Assembly: GCF_000801105.2 (NCBI RefSeq) | Contig: NC_079519.1 | Span: 32,525,288-32,589,287, forward strand | Length of the DNA: 64,000 nt | Direction: 5' to 3' | Source of the DNA: Raphanus sativus | Taxonomy: Eukaryota; Streptophyta; Magnoliopsida; Brassicales; Brassicaceae | In this document: piece after piece, positions 44,100 to 56,979 of the stretch | Numbering within the stretch: position 1 is the stretch's first letter | How the letters are laid out: every line of letters begins with the position of its first letter | The notes under the pieces: generated by a model | Seen by the model: the letters and a program-made list of their open reading frames with translations, nothing else | Database searches by the model: none | What the model was told of the DNA's origin: nothing | Translations under genes and position numbers: made by a program

Positions 44100-46880
44100 G
44101 TGTTTGTAAAGAAGATAATTTTGGGGCTTAAATATTTGGTATCATGCAGTCTTGATATTCTTACGTTTTCGGATTAACGGGAAATCTTTTTCAGCTCTTA
44201 GCTTTTATCAATCATCTATGTCATGACCTAACCTTAGTTTGGTCTTTCATATTTTTTTTTATCTGTATTCTTATAACCTTAAAGAAAGGTTGGTGGTATT
44301 ATTTTATTAACTTCGGGATCAATATATACTTTTGCATTTCTTATATAATGTTCTAAATTTATAAAACCACTCATAAAAAAGATGGGTTTTATACATAAAC
44401 TAAACAATGATTTTATGTATGTAAAAAAAAATTATGAACTAGAAACTTTGCATGGAGAATTTTAGATTCATGTATTATAATTTTTACATGAACCATTTTC
44501 AGATAAAAATCCATGCGGATATTTCGTGAAGACACAATTATTTATTAAAGAAATACCTTAGGATAACCCTAAAAAAGTTTTTTCACCAAATATAGCATAT
44601 AATGATTAAAATGATCAAAATGTTTTGTTAAAGAAGTAAATATACATTTATATCCATAGGGTTATTTGATATATACTTTAGGGTTAGTGTTAAGGCGTGA
44701 TGATTTGTGATTGAGATTTAAATCTTTTTATTAAATAAAAATAAATATAAATTTTTTAAAATAGTTTTAAAAATATTTCCAAAAAACGTAATTGAGAAAA
44801 ATAAAGGAAGTAAAAAAAGTTTCAAAAAATTAATTATAGAAAATTAGAATTTGAAAACATATAATCTGAAACTATAAAAAATATTTCTTTACTTATTTAT
44901 TTTATTTACTTATTTGTATTTATATACCTAGGGTATAAAGATCTTTTATTTATTAAATGAAACATTTTGTCATTTTCTTCCTTAAGATTTCTTTTTGTGA
45001 CAAAACTTGAAAATTGTCTATTCAAGAAAATGTTCCTATTTATTAATACATATATTTTAAAATTTTATATATACCATCAAATTATTTATATATGACAAAT
45101 TCTCTAACAAAATAAATAATTAAAAACACTGAATAATCTATTTTATAATATGCAATCAATTTTTACGCGATTGACATTTAAATATGAATTTTTCTATTTT
45201 TCCTTTTTTTATGATTCATAAATATTATCTTCATTTAATAGTTATATAAATTATCTTATATTTTAAAAATATCTTTGGGGCTAATTATTACTATATTAAT
45301 TTATAACCAGTTGTCTAATTTAATAAATATACATAATTATTCATTAAAGGTATCACTAAATTTAATTACTCTATCTTTTAACGTAATAGGTGGCATTTAA
45401 AAATCACTTCAAAATAATAGTATAAATTTAGTAAAATAGAAATCATGATTATAATACTAAAACTTTACGAAAATATATATATTTTTAGGCATATATTATT
45501 TTGTTTACGCATGAAATATTTGTTAAACATTATATAGTTATTTTAATCAAATACTAAAAGCTGTATTTAACATATAAAAGTGAGAACATGACCTGCAAAT
45601 CGAGCTAATTCATCTGTTTTGCATGTTATTTAATTGATGCATCCAAGAAAACCAGCAGCCATGGACTAAGAATCTTAGTCTAAGATTCATGCTTCCTGAT
45701 CTCTATACGATCATGTATACGCCTTGATAGTTTGAGATTCAACAAGAAATATCAATGTTGTTTCATAGATTGAGAAGAAGAAATATGATGGTTGTTTACT
45801 GTTTGGTGGTTATGATAAATGGATTAGGTTGGACTGAGCTAGGTTGGTACTGGGGTTGATAAAATGTTTAGATTTTTCTTAAAAAGATTCTAAACATAAA
45901 GATTTGTGAATATTGTAAAATGGATAGAAAGCAGAGAGTTGTAGCATTTCAGTAGGCATGGACCGATAGACATATACTTTAAAGGTTACATGAATCATAG
46001 CTTTGGTTATTTTCTTTTACTTAATCAAGTAGTATTGAAAAGGCTAAGTACTAAAACAAAGGCATAGCTTGCATAACTTTGAAATGGGAAGTCTCCATAT
46101 TATTTAATTAAGTAATATCACTCAAAAACTACAATGAGATGTAACTATGCGGAATAAAAAAATAAGACGATAGAAGAAATAAAAAAAATAGAAGAAAGGA
46201 AAAGCGAAACTCTTTAAAAATCACAAACACAAAACTTTCTATGTATTTGTTACAAAAAATTATCACAATTTCAACTCTGTTGAAAGAAACAACAATAACA
46301 TATGTTCACGACATTTAACATGTAAGTAAATGTTGCATTTAACCACCACCAGCTTAATATTTTGGATATTATAAAATATGGTCTAAATAAGCTAAATCCC
46401 ATGTACAACTAAATGTCTAATTATATTTTTTTTTTTGATCAAATAAAAACATGCGCCAACACACACATCTAGAATTCATGAAGTAACCTTTTAAACCTCA
46501 TTATAACATAAATACCAAAACAAACAACAACAATTGTTTATAATAGTAACTACTAAGATTGTCCAAAACAACTATATTAACTTTGACAGAGAGTTCTTCT
46601 AAATTAAAACCTCATTCTCCACTATTTATAAACACTCACAGAAAAAATAGTATTAGAAAACTTAATCTCATTTTTTATCGAATCCGATTGGTTTATGGAT
46701 TTTATAGTATTAAAAACTGAAAACACTATAACAGCTTACAATTCAAGACTAAAACATCAAAATATTAAGAATTCAATTATTTTTAGTTATATAGTTGAAA
46801 TTTGGTGTATGCAACATAATCATATTACACCAACTCAACATAAAAGGAAATTGACACAAAATTACATCTTTTATAAAATC
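44100..46880. other. AT-rich Helitron interior, no gene recognised
   Basis: About 2.8 kb of strongly AT-rich sequence with no frame beyond 70 codons, except a low-complexity one at 46695-46904. I see nothing in it beyond short poly-A/T tracts. Confidence 0.5.
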
Positions 46881-47041
46881 CGATCCATCAAATCCCGCCC
46901 GTAGGGCGGGCATATCCTAGTATATATATATAGATACATCTCTTACCTTTTATTTTTTTTTGCATCCAAAACAAGCAATAAAAAAATAGCCACTGATCAA
47001 GGTTTACTTTTTTATTTTTCTGTATCTGTTGAACTTGAGAA

Positions 47042-48524
47042 TCTATATTATTAAAATTGAAGTACAAAATAAGTTTGTTTAAAAAATATTGATAGTAATT
47101 TTTTAAAATAGGTTTGTTTAGAAACATGGATGACAGATTAAAAAATATGTTTGTTTAGAAACATGAATATTATTTTTTTTAATAGGTTTATTTGGAAACA
47201 TGAATATTAGTTTAAAAAACATTTGTTTAGAAACATGGATAACAGATTAAAAAAGAAGTTTGTTTGGAAATATTAATAGTAATTAAAAAGGTTAATTTGG
47301 AAATATTAATAACAATATAAAAATATATAATGTTGTTTGGAAACATGTATATCAGTATATTAAGAAAAAACATTTATTTATATTATAAAAAATTTACAAA
47401 CTATTATATTATGAGAAACTATCTATTTGAGCCAGCTTTAAAATATACGAAAATTAATTAATCTAATTATCTAGAAACATGTTTTTCTAAAATAATCATA
47501 AAATAAAATTTAAACTTTATATACATATTTCAAATAAAAATAATAATCTAAAATTGATTTATATCAAAAAATGATTCAAAAATATACATATATTCAAAAT
47601 TTTAATATTTTCCAATAACCATTATTAAATATTTTTTTCAATATATATAAGAAAAACACAATAAAAATTCCAATTTCATATACCAGCTAAAAATCATGGT
47701 TATTATATTTTACATTAAACTTTTCAAATATAATATATTTGATTATTTATATGATAGTAATATATGTTAGTATGTTCCTAAAGTTTTGAGTAGGGATGGA
47801 CGTTTGGATACCCATTCTGGTTCGGTTCAGATCTATTTGGATTTTAGGTTTTCAAGGTCAAAGATTTCAGCCTCATTCGGATATTTCTAAATTTTATTTC
47901 GAATTCGATTTAGATCTTTGTGGGTTCGGTTCGGCTTGGGTAACCCACTTAAATTATTTTTAAAATTTTAAAATTCATTATATACTTTAAATTTCTCAAT
48001 ATATATAAACAAAATAATATACTATATATAAATTTGAATAACATATGTCAAAATATCTAAACTCAACATAAAAATTGGTTTGATTTAAATATTTGGATAG
48101 ATAATTATTTTAAGTATTTTTAATGTTTTGGGTATACTTTAAATATTTTATATATTTACTTTTGACTATTTATATATTTTTAAGTATTTAAACCAACTTA
48201 AAAGTACCATATATATTATGGATTTTTATATACATTAAATCTAAAAATGATTAATATATAAGTATGTAAGTCTATTTTGGATACTTTGGGTATCCGAAAT
48301 AGTTTAGTTCGGATCGGATTGGATTTCATTTCTATAAATACCAAAATTTTGAATAATTTGGATATTTAATTAATTTCAGTTCGGATTTGATACTACTATT
48401 TTGGATCGGAATCGGTTCGATTTTTGGATTCGTTTTTTTGTTCAGCTCTAATATTAATATGAAAAATAAATAGTAATATATTTTATAAAAATACACCCGC
48501 ACGGGCGTGCAGGTCAAAATCTAG
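47042..48524 (+). mobile_element. Non-autonomous Helitron with internal repeats and a nested element
   Basis: It starts A|TCTATATTATTAAAATTG at 47042 and ends with a hairpin (CCCGCACG...CGTGCAGG, one mismatch, about 48496-48513), a spacer and CTAG|T at 48521-48524; 1483 bp. Positions 47110-47350 hold about six imperfect repeats of a roughly 40-bp unit with GTTTGTTTAGAAACATG. A hAT-like block lies at 47791-48450. There is no coding capacity. Confidence 0.72.
47791..48450. mobile_element. Degenerate hAT-like element nested in the Helitron
   Basis: The left end TAGGGATGGACG and the complement of the right end (TAGAGCTGAAC) are imperfect inverted repeats. They enclose GGTTCGGTTC/GGATCGG-like words as in the 19.4-kb element. 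No matching 8-bp target duplication is left, so it is older or altered. Confidence 0.4.
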
Positions 48525-51500
48525 TTAAACTTTAAATATGAAGTTTTGCAAGCTTCAAAATATAGTGTCTTTTTCTTGTAATTTAATATTTAGTTATGTA
48601 TTTATATTTATAATTTATATATTTACTGTAAAAATTTATCAATTAATGTTAATGTGATATTTTTATATATGTGCTAATTATTTATAAGTTTTATGGATTT
48701 ATATTAATTATAACATATATACATACCATAGTGTAAAATACAAATAATTTTGAAGTTTTTCTTTTGGAGAAAAACACATTGAAATTTCAAATTTAGAGTT
48801 TTGCAAACTCTAAAATAGAATGTTGGAGATGCTCTTATGAATGTTGCACCAAATGGATCAGTAAGATTGTGAAATTACCTTATTCCGCCAATCTGAAGAA
48901 AAATACATTATAAGACAAAGTCTTCAAGCAACAAAATCGAACCAAAGTTGTACTGTGTTTGAGTTAAAAGCTGCATAAGGAAATGAGAGCATTAGATGAA
49001 TAAAAATTGATAAATTGTTCTTGGTAGCGGTATATATTAGGATATTGATACAAGGATAATCGGAAATATTAACAAAGAATAACGAGATAGCGATGGAATA
49101 AAGAAGAAAACTTAGTAGAATTTATTAACAAAGGACAAAGAGATGCAGAGAGAAATTGCAGCTATTTAATTATAACTTTAAATTTGAAGAGTAGTTAATG
49201 ATTTTGAGATTAGTATTCTCAAGAAAAGACAACTAACTTTTAGCATTTATAACCTCTATTAAACATAATCATCTTATAAAAGAGAATTGCCCTTTAAAAT
49301 TGCCTCTTAATTTTCCTATTTATTTATATTGACATGCCATTAAGAATTAAATGATAATACATATTTTAATTTTTTTGTCTATTCCACTTAAATTAATGTA
49401 TTTTCTTAAATTAAATTTGAATTAAATACACTTCATTCACTTTTTCATTAAATCAATATCAAAAGTATTTATTTTTATCAGGTTCAAATAATTATATTCA
49501 TTTTTATTGTACAAACAATTTATGGAAATTATAATTTCAACTCTTCATTTAACAAATCTGAACGAAGAATTATTACCAAATTTGAACCAAAACCGATTAA
49601 ATATCTAAACGGATTTAAATTTTTGATATTTAGAGAACCATAATAACCAAACATGATCCGAACAAAATATTTCGGGTATTCAAATATATTTGAATCATAT
49701 TTATATATTTGAATATGTTAGCTATTTTTAGAGTTAATATTCAAAAGTTATTTTAAAGTTGTCTAAATTTTTTGAAAATAAAAAAAGATAGTCAAAAGTA
49801 AACATTTAAAGTAGCTAAACAGTAATCAAAACACTAAAAATACTTAAAATTATATATTTATTCTCCATCTAAATATCCAAGTTAAATCTGTTTTTATTTT
49901 TTCAATTTAGGTATTTTGGCTTACGTTACTCAAATTTATATGTTATATTATTTTATTTTTATATTTTGAGAAATGAAAAAGTATATACAAAATTTTGAAA
50001 ATTTAAAAATAATTTAAATGAGTTATCAAACCCGAAACTGTAAAGATCTTAATCAAACTAGAACAAAAATTTATAAATACTCGAATGACCATAAAATCTT
50101 TAAACTCGAAAATCTCAAACCTGAAAAGATTTTAGCCGAATTCGAGTGGATACTCAAATATCTACCTTTAACTTAGTCAATATAAAATGATCAAATATTA
50201 TAAATACATTATTTATTATAAATAAATAAAAACTAAAACATAAAATTAATACACGTACAGACGCATGGATCAACATCTTATTTTGTTTTTGTTAGCATAA
50301 GATAACCGAAACTCTGTTATATGATATAATGCCCAACTTGATAATTTCGTCTCCAGCAAAATAATTAATTGAGAACGATAGCTCCACTGATGTTACTGGT
50401 TCGAACAGGATTATACCTCGAAATGATATAGAAAACTAAATTATTAATTTTAATGTAAAAATACAACAAGGAGAGCAGTGACTGAGATGTAGAGAAATGG
50501 TTGAATTAGTATTGCGGGAGATAAACACATTACCAACTAAATTTCTGTTTTGCAGAGAAGGAATCCAATCTTCTTTAAGTTAATTAAATAGAAGGACAAA
50601 GATTCTTTTAAGAGAAACACAAAGGGTAAAGAAAAAATATAATCCTTCTGTTTCATAATAATTATTGTTTCATAATAAGTGTCATTTTATAATTCGATGA
50701 AAACTATACTTACTTTTACCTGAAAATTAATTGTAAATTACATAGATTTTATAAATAATTTATCTTAAATACTATTGTTCAAATAGGAGTAACTAAAAAA
50801 ATTAAATACATTTTAATCACTTTCTTAATCTATGTGAAAATGTCAAAAAATACTTATTTTAAAACGGATGGAGTAATTAATTAGGAAAACTCCATTGCGA
50901 ATATGTAGAACAAGTTCTATCTACTAAAAAAAATTGTTAGAGAAAATTGTTGACAGAGAACTTCAAAAGAAAAAAATGATATCCTTATTGTACATGTTAC
51001 TTTTTATCGGGTTAATTAAGTTTGTGATTTAAAATTCAACTTTTAACAGAAGTACATAAAATTTTATTAATAAATGGTTAGAAACCCTTAAGCATCATAC
51101 TGCCGTTAATGATGATAAAAGAACTGCCATGCATTCAAAAGGTTTGGTCAAATGTTTAGAAAAGTGATATATGAAACATTTACAAAAAGAAAAAAAAATA
51201 ATACGAGCAGTCAATTAAAAGGTAGAAAGAAGATTGTCGAAGGCCAGATACATTAATTAAATTAAAAGTTGTTAGAAGCAAGAGAGAGTTTGGAAGCAAA
51301 TACTACATACATAAAACTCTAAAAATAATAAAATATGGTCAATTGATCAAATAAACTCACTTTAGCAATAGAAACAGATCATACCACCCGCCCCAATCGA
51401 AAATAATTAAGATATGATTGATTATATATACAGTAGTGTCAAATGTTGTCGCAATGCTGATCAAATCTGGTAATTGATTTCTTATAAATATATGTATCCA

Positions 51501-51840
51501 CTTTATTACTATGTAATAATAACTTGGTTTGTTTGTTTTTCTCCCTTGTAATTTGAATTCAATACTATGAACAACATAATAGAGCATATACAGAATCATC
51601 AAAAGAATATCATCATAGATATAAAGCATGGAGAACTTTATGAACATGTAATTATGTAAATGGTATATTGCCTTCTTGGTAGTACATATAGTCCATATAG
51701 AAGAAGTGCCACGTAAGAAAACGGAATGTTACGTTAATTTGATGTTGTCTTGTCGAAATGACAGATATAGAAAATGATAAACCCTACCCATAAACTGGGT
51801 CCTACTTTCAATTTCATCGTTTTGTTGCGTCAAAAGTTGG

Positions 51841-51888
51841 TATAATTCTTTGAACTTTTTTTTTTGAACCTATAATTCTTTGAACTTT
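51841..51888 (-). repeat. Micro-insertion (T tract plus tag) in an 18-bp direct repeat
   Basis: TATAATTCTTTGAACTTT occurs at 51841-51858 and 51871-51888. The 12-nt insert is a T run plus GAACC; on the minus strand GGTTC then A tract. Confidence 0.55.
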
Positions 51889-52735
51889 ATACAAACATTT
51901 GACATAACCTGATGGGATAAATGGATAATGCAGAAAATGGGTCGCTGATGCATGATGCCCATTTCGCTTTCTTCGCAGCTGTCTTCGTACCAAACCATTC
52001 CTTTGGGACCATATCACACTTGCGCTTTTCTATTTTCTCTTGTCTCTAACACTCATCAAACCGAATAGATTGGGTTAAAACTTAGGATATCTATGAATGG
52101 TGAAATGGCCCATGCGGCGGTTAGGCCGTATAACACAATTAAACACCATTTACACGATTATTTCCTTAACATGTGCAGGAAAATAAAAAATATGTTTTTT
52201 TTTTGAAACTGATTTGGAAATAAAAAAAATAAAAAATAAAAAAAATAAAAAATAAAAAATATGTTATACGGATTAACATGTTTATGTTACTAACAAATGT
52301 AGCCACCTAGAAAAAAAAAATGAGGCATAAAAATGTGAAACGGACACTTTTCTCACACACAAAAAGAAAATGAATTAAACGGACGTGCATGTGGCGTGCA
52401 ATATTACATAATCAAAAGAATAGAATATACTAGTATGACCTATCTACCAACAATCCAAACCAAAAATATAATCGCTTTAACAATTTTGCGAAATCTAAAA
52501 AATATAGTTAAAATTCAGTACTTCACTATCCATAATACTTAGTTCATAGTTTAACTATTGTTCTGATATTACTTTTCTACTCGTTTTTTGTTATTCTTTT
52601 ACCATTGGTTCAATTTTTAATTCATATCATTGGTTGATGCATGGACTGAGCTGTGGATTTTAGTTGATTGACAATAATCGTCTCACAAGATCGATAATAG
52701 ATGCATTACAGTAAAATCAAACAAAATATTAAAAC

Positions 52736-52780
52736 AAAACTAATATTATATGTTGTTCACAAAAAAAACTAATATTATAT
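52736..52780 (+). repeat. Micro-insertion (tag plus A tract) in a 16-bp direct repeat
   Basis: AAAACTAATATTATAT occurs at 52736-52751 and 52765-52780. The insert reads GTTGTTCAC followed by A. Confidence 0.5.
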
Positions 52781-53087
52781 TATTTATTTATAAGACCAGG
52801 CCAAGCTACAAAGACATTACCAAAGAAAAACAAGAAAAGATGATACACGGGGTGAAAGATAAAAAAAATAAAGATCACAACGAGAGAGGTGAAAACATAT
52901 ATTTACAAAAATGGTTAAAAAAATAAACAAACCCTTTTTCACCTTGTCGCTTGTTATAAGCCAAACCTTCCAAACTTCACTAATCTTTTTTCTACTACCA
53001 TAGGACGCAAACAAGAAGCCTCCGTAGATTCTGTTTCTCGTCTCTTATAACTTTCTCGAGCTTTTATTTTTTACTATATATCGTTTC

Positions 53088-54971
53088 TCAAAACTGGCAA
53101 GAAGTGCCAAGTCTCTGTCTCTTACTCACCGTGGCCGTTTTGCGTTTCGCAAAAGCTGGTCCAAGCAACTCTTGGAACCTCTCCAAGAACACAACCCACT
53201 CCTCCTCTTTCATGTCTGCTACCTTCACAAAACTCGCACTCACTGGAAGCTGCTCGTTTGCGCTTTTGTGACCCGACGATGTGTTTTCAGATTTGCCTCT
53301 AGTTAAAGGTTTCAAGGAGCTTCCTCCCGTATTGCTAAGATGTATGTCCTTCATAGAAGTCGAAAGCTTTGAAATAACTTTAAAACTGTCTTTCATTGTG
53401 ATCATTGAGACAGCATTTTCAGTATTGTCCTCTTCCTCTTCTTCTTCTTCATCTTCTTCTTCTAGCTTTCCAAGTGAAGAACGTCCTTTCGAAAAAGGGT
53501 TTCTAGTAAAGTAATCATCGGTTAGTTGTATCTCCTCATCACAGTCTAGATCAAACTGAAACTCTGCTTCTCCTCCTTCTGACCTCGGAGAGAAAACATC
53601 TCTTCGCTCACCGATCAATCTCTTAGCTTCAATACACACAACCTCAAGCTCACTCGGCTCCTCTTCCCCCGAACGAAACTCCCTAGTCATCATCTCACCG
53701 ATCTCCGCAAGACACAGCCCACAAGAAGCAGCTTCCTTAAGAAAAACAGTGGAGAGAACAAGCACCCTCAAGCAAGCTTCTCTGATCATCGGCAGCTCTC
53801 TTCTAAGCATCTCACAGTCCTTAAACGGATCAAGCTTCCCTATATACTCAAGCTCTTCCTCAGAGAAAGGCAACGAAGCCTGAGGCCAATGGATCCACTC
53901 GAAGTAAGGATCCTCTAACGTCTCAGGCAAACAAAGGCCATGATCAATTGGAATAAGTTCGACTTCACCAAACCTCTCCACCACCTTTTTCACCAAAAGG
54001 TTCCCACCGTGACGGTCCGTGTTGAAGATCCTCACGTCTAGTATCCCAATCCTGTGCACGGAGGATACAGGGAAGCTCGAAGTCCCGTGATCGCTCGCGT
54101 CGAAATCATGCTCCACAAACTTCTGAAAAGAAGCGATCTTACTAACAACGACAGTCTTCTTATCTCTAGCCTTGTATTTCACACCGTCGTTGTTCACGTT
54201 GAACACCGAGTGAGTTATCTTGACAAGAGCCGTGGGAGGTACGTTAGCAAACCGGTTGTAATCAAGAAGATAAGCAGCCACTTCTCTAAACCCGGTTTCG
54301 CCGACACGAACCGATGATTTCAAACCGGGCTGGCCGAGCGCTCTCCCAACGAATCCCTTAGGATTGTTGGGAGCAAAGGGCTCTTCATCAGTTGGTTTAA
54401 CGATGGCAACGCTATGACCGTTCTTGTCCCTGAAGTAGTACGCTCCTCCGAGACCGCTGCGGACAGGGAGAGGATCAACGCCGAGCTTCATCGCCTTCAC
54501 GATGTCCTTCACCATCCGCTTCACAACGGAGAAACACTCTGATTGGTTCAGTATCTCTATAGGACCGCTTCTGTCTCTCAGCTCCAGGTCTCTCCCCGTT
54601 GGGGAGAGACAAGGAGTGGAGGAGCTTCTGTGCATGAAGTTGCGTTTCAGGAGGAGAGGAGAGTCGTTCCTCACGAAACTGAGATCGTTGGTCAGCACGG
54701 TGTCGCCGTAGGTCAAGGAGCTTTCTTCGGTGGGGAAGTTGAGAGCGATCTGGAGTCTTCTCTTCACCGTGTGGACATTGTCGCTACGGTCTAGCTCCAT
54801 CCCCAGAACGCAACCGGTTTCGGTTTGGACGAAGACTCTTCTTCCTGAGGATTGTCTCTGCAGCTGTTGGTGATGGTGATGTCTATGCTGCTGCTTCCCT
54901 CCGGAAAGGGGAGGTTTGAAGACCGCCACTGCCATTTGTGTCTGAACAGGACTGTCTAGGTTTCGAGACAT
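53088..54971 (-). CDS. PI4KG7: Ubiquitin-like-domain phosphatidylinositol 4-kinase gamma
   Basis: A 627-residue intronless coding region. A His/Gln-rich N-terminus precedes one ubiquitin-like domain (about 44-111, RRVFVQTETG...PLLLKR). The PI3/4-kinase-type domain spans about 168-430: G-L-G-G-A-Y-Y-F glycine-rich loop, V-A-I-V-K with Lys192, V-G-E-T-G-F-R-E-V-A-A-Y, catalytic loop N-T-D-R-H-G-G-N (317-324) and D-H-G (343-345) in place of DFG. A long acidic run (about 515-530) and a C-terminal helix with W-V-V-F-L-E-R-F-Q complete the family pattern. Plant type II PI4K gamma proteins mostly act as protein kinases linked to ubiquitin signalling. Recalled gene order next to REME1 and LSM7 indicates the gamma 7 member; gamma 5 is the close alternative. 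A leader intron with donor CTG|GTGAGT near 55299 and acceptor ACAG| near 55152 is likely. Confidence 0.95.
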   Translation of the reverse strand: MSRNLDSPVQTQMAVAVFKPPLSGGKQQHRHHHHQQLQRQSSGRRVFVQTETGCVLGMELDRSDNVHTVKRRLQIALNFPTEESSLTYGDTVLTNDLSFVRNDSPLLLKRNFMHRSSSTPCLSPTGRDLELRDRSGPIEILNQSECFSVVKRMVKDIVKAMKLGVDPLPVRSGLGGAYYFRDKNGHSVAIVKPTDEEPFAPNNPKGFVGRALGQPGLKSSVRVGETGFREVAAYLLDYNRFANVPPTALVKITHSVFNVNNDGVKYKARDKKTVVVSKIASFQKFVEHDFDASDHGTSSFPVSSVHRIGILDVRIFNTDRHGGNLLVKKVVERFGEVELIPIDHGLCLPETLEDPYFEWIHWPQASLPFSEEELEYIGKLDPFKDCEMLRRELPMIREACLRVLVLSTVFLKEAASCGLCLAEIGEMMTREFRSGEEEPSELEVVCIEAKRLIGERRDVFSPRSEGGEAEFQFDLDCDEEIQLTDDYFTRNPFSKGRSSLGKLEEEDEEEEEEEDNTENAVSMITMKDSFKVISKLSTSMKDIHLSNTGGSSLKPLTRGKSENTSSGHKSANEQLPVSASFVKVADMKEEEWVVFLERFQELLGPAFAKRKTATVSKRQRLGTSCQF

Positions 54972-56066
54972 GAAACGGAAGCAGCAGCAGAAGAGAGATC
55001 TTCAAGACCGGTGCTTTTGTCTGAAACCAACACGACCCGGACGAAGCAGGAGCAGATAACACTTGAACCGATCATGAAACGTAAGAACGTTGGTTTTCGA
55101 TTGCTACATCAGATAAGCCATGTTTCCGACCGAACATGAGAAGACATCTGTTTACAAAAAAAAAAAAGATGGTCACTAATCTATATAGCAGATCTATCAG
55201 TAAGTGATCTTAGTCTCTAAGATTCAACAAAGATGATAACTTTCAATCATTTTCTGAACATAACAATCAAAAAGGTTGGATCTTGCAAGAGAAACTCACC
55301 AGAAACCAAAGATCTGAAGAACAGAGGCAGAGGACGAATACGTCAGTTCATCGTCTTCTAGAAAACAAACGCACATGCATGAGAAAGAATCTTTATTGAA
55401 GAGGATTTGATGGAGGCAAGGAATCGAGGGGAAAGAGAATCAATTCTCACTGAGTTTGATCTTGTGTGTGTTTTCCTCGTTGTCTCCTTTCCTTGGTTTC
55501 ACTTCTTTGTCTGATGAACGCTTTTTAACTCTGATCTATCGTACGGACTATGGTTAATTCTCTTAACCATGGTTGAGTAAAAAAAATGTTCAGTGAGCTA
55601 TTTTATCAGGCAATAAAATCTATTTTTCTGACACGTCATCGTATTATTTTAATTATCATTATTACTAGTTCATATTTTGTTTTCTTCGTTTATTTTTATT
55701 CCACTAGATTATGATTTGGTGTTGACGTAGTTTTTACTTTATTTTAAACTGACATATAATATATATATACTGACATATATGTTGAAACTTATTAATTTAT
55801 TTTTCTCTTCTTTACCAAATCTGAAAATATCTTTATTCTTTATTTGATATTCTTTTGAAGGAAACTGTAATTTTGTACTATAACAAAATTATAATTGTTA
55901 CTAATCTAGTTTAGAAAATAATTTAGATCATAATTTGGATATTATTATAAAATTTCAGAATTGAAAAAAAAAAAGAAATTAAAGCCTAAAATAGATCATA
56001 AAAATAATGAGAAATTATTTTTCAGCTGAAAAGAAAAAAAAATGAGTTAAGTAAAACGAAAATAAC

Positions 56067-56134
<68 letters not shown>
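56067..56134. repeat. (AAT)n microsatellite
   Basis: About 22 uninterrupted AAT/ATA units. Confidence 0.95.
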
Positions 56135-56416
56135 GTAGATAGAGTTATAAACTGACAGGTAAAACAGTAATAAAATAAGCAGATTCATAGGTGCACAAAA
56201 AAAATTAAAAATAAATAAGAAGATTCATCATTGTCCCCATGTTAGAAGAGTCTAGAACCTGGCATAGATGGGCCGTTCGATTATAGATTCCTATGGAATC
56301 TTGACTGTCCGATCCGAGAACTGTACGTGGCAAAGGATGAGAATGCCGACGAGGTTAATACTTAATAGTGACATAGACCTACGAAATTGGGTCTCATAAC
56401 CTAAGAGCCCATGAAA

Positions 56417-56453
56417 CAATGAAGTATTTTTTCCTTTGTCGACCAATGAAGTA
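56417..56453 (-). repeat. Micro-insertion in a 10-bp direct repeat
   Basis: CAATGAAGTA occurs at 56417-56426 and 56444-56453 around a 17-nt T-rich insert ending GTCGAC. It is a weaker member of the set because the homopolymer is interrupted. Confidence 0.35.
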
Positions 56454-56979
56454 AAATTAGGTGGTGGCAATTTACAAGTAATTAAAGCAAGTTTCTACTT
56501 TACAAATGATAATACATTCTCATAAAAGTTTTTCTTTGCTAACTAGGAGGAAGAGTTAATAAAAACATACCAGTGTCCAGTGATATGGTGTATAACATTT
56601 CTTTTCTTGTTTCTCCTTATATAACTAAGATGTAAAATATTTCCTCCAGTGGATTTCAAACTAGAATCACAAAAACACCAATGTATGCGTTTAAACACCA
56701 ATGTCTATAATATAATATTTCACTGAATGTCTTCAAAAATAATATAATACCAAGTTCATTATGAAGTCCATTAGGTTTCAAATGAATAAAGTAACTACTA
56801 CAATGGCAGTTTTAAATCCACATGAAAGTAATAGAGAATCATAATAATATACAATGAGATTAAACCACTTTGGACATAAAAGATCTTGTCTCCATAATGC
56901 TACATTCAGCTTTGGACACTTTTGACTATTTTAATGATGTAGCATTTTAAAAAGAGAAAAAAATGAAAAACAAAGAGAG

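Larger units (their letters stand above)
42072..46920 (+). mobile_element. Large Helitron with captured gene fragment (candidate)
   Basis: The 5' end A|TCTATTATTATAAAG at 42072 and the 3' end, a perfect hairpin CCCGCCC-GTA-GGGCGGG (46894-46910) followed by CATATC and CTAG|T (46917-46920), both fit Helitron rules and the same strand. The proposed element is 4849 bp. The first 2 kb is GC-richer and gene-like (replication-protein-A-like relic), the rest AT-rich. No Rep/helicase frame is seen. The 3' end is firm; pairing with this 5' end is likely but not proven. Confidence 0.5.
41301..48837. mobile_element. Harbinger-type element split by nested Helitrons (candidate)
   Basis: GAGCATCTCCAA starts at 41304 and its inverted partner TTGGAGATGCTC-type end (GTTGGAGATGCTC) finishes at 48834. 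Each is flanked by TTA (41301-41303, 48835-48837), the 3-bp PIF/Harbinger target. Both arms continue with the same kind of sequence (CTTCAAATTTGAAG, TCTCCAAAAG-AAA). Two Helitrons (42072-46920, 47042-48524) lie between the arms. Removing them leaves about 1.2 kb. The pairing of ends 7.5 kb apart is inference. Confidence 0.42.
48838..53087. other. Intergenic, AT-rich, transposon relics
   Basis: 49560-50170 has CCGA/GGTTCGG-type words like the hAT derivatives but no ends I can define. A Stowaway-like MITE lies at about 50640-50876 (TCCTTCTGTTTCAT at the left, AACGGATGGAGTA at the right). Micro-insertions lie near 51859 and 52752. A-rich runs occur at 52200-52260. Small frames (51357, 51814, 52817) have no protein features. 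No gene is seen. Confidence 0.5.
54972..56979. other. PI4K leader/promoter and AT-rich spacer
   Basis: 55000-55500 holds the leader (with a probable intron) and promoter. It is followed by AT-rich DNA, the AAT microsatellite and one micro-insertion near 56427. No gene is recognised. Confidence 0.55.

Noticed and set aside
49560..50170. Possible third hAT-like element (GGTTCGG/CCGAA words)
   Set aside because: No inverted ends or target duplication could be defined; left as degenerate repeat sequence.
50390..50420. GGTTCGAAC resembling a tRNA T-arm
   Set aside because: No acceptor, D or anticodon stem can be folded around it.
53281..54794. Plus-strand frames with poly-Ser or Arg-rich content
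   Set aside because: Shadows of the PI4K gamma coding region; the Ser run is the complement of its acidic tract.
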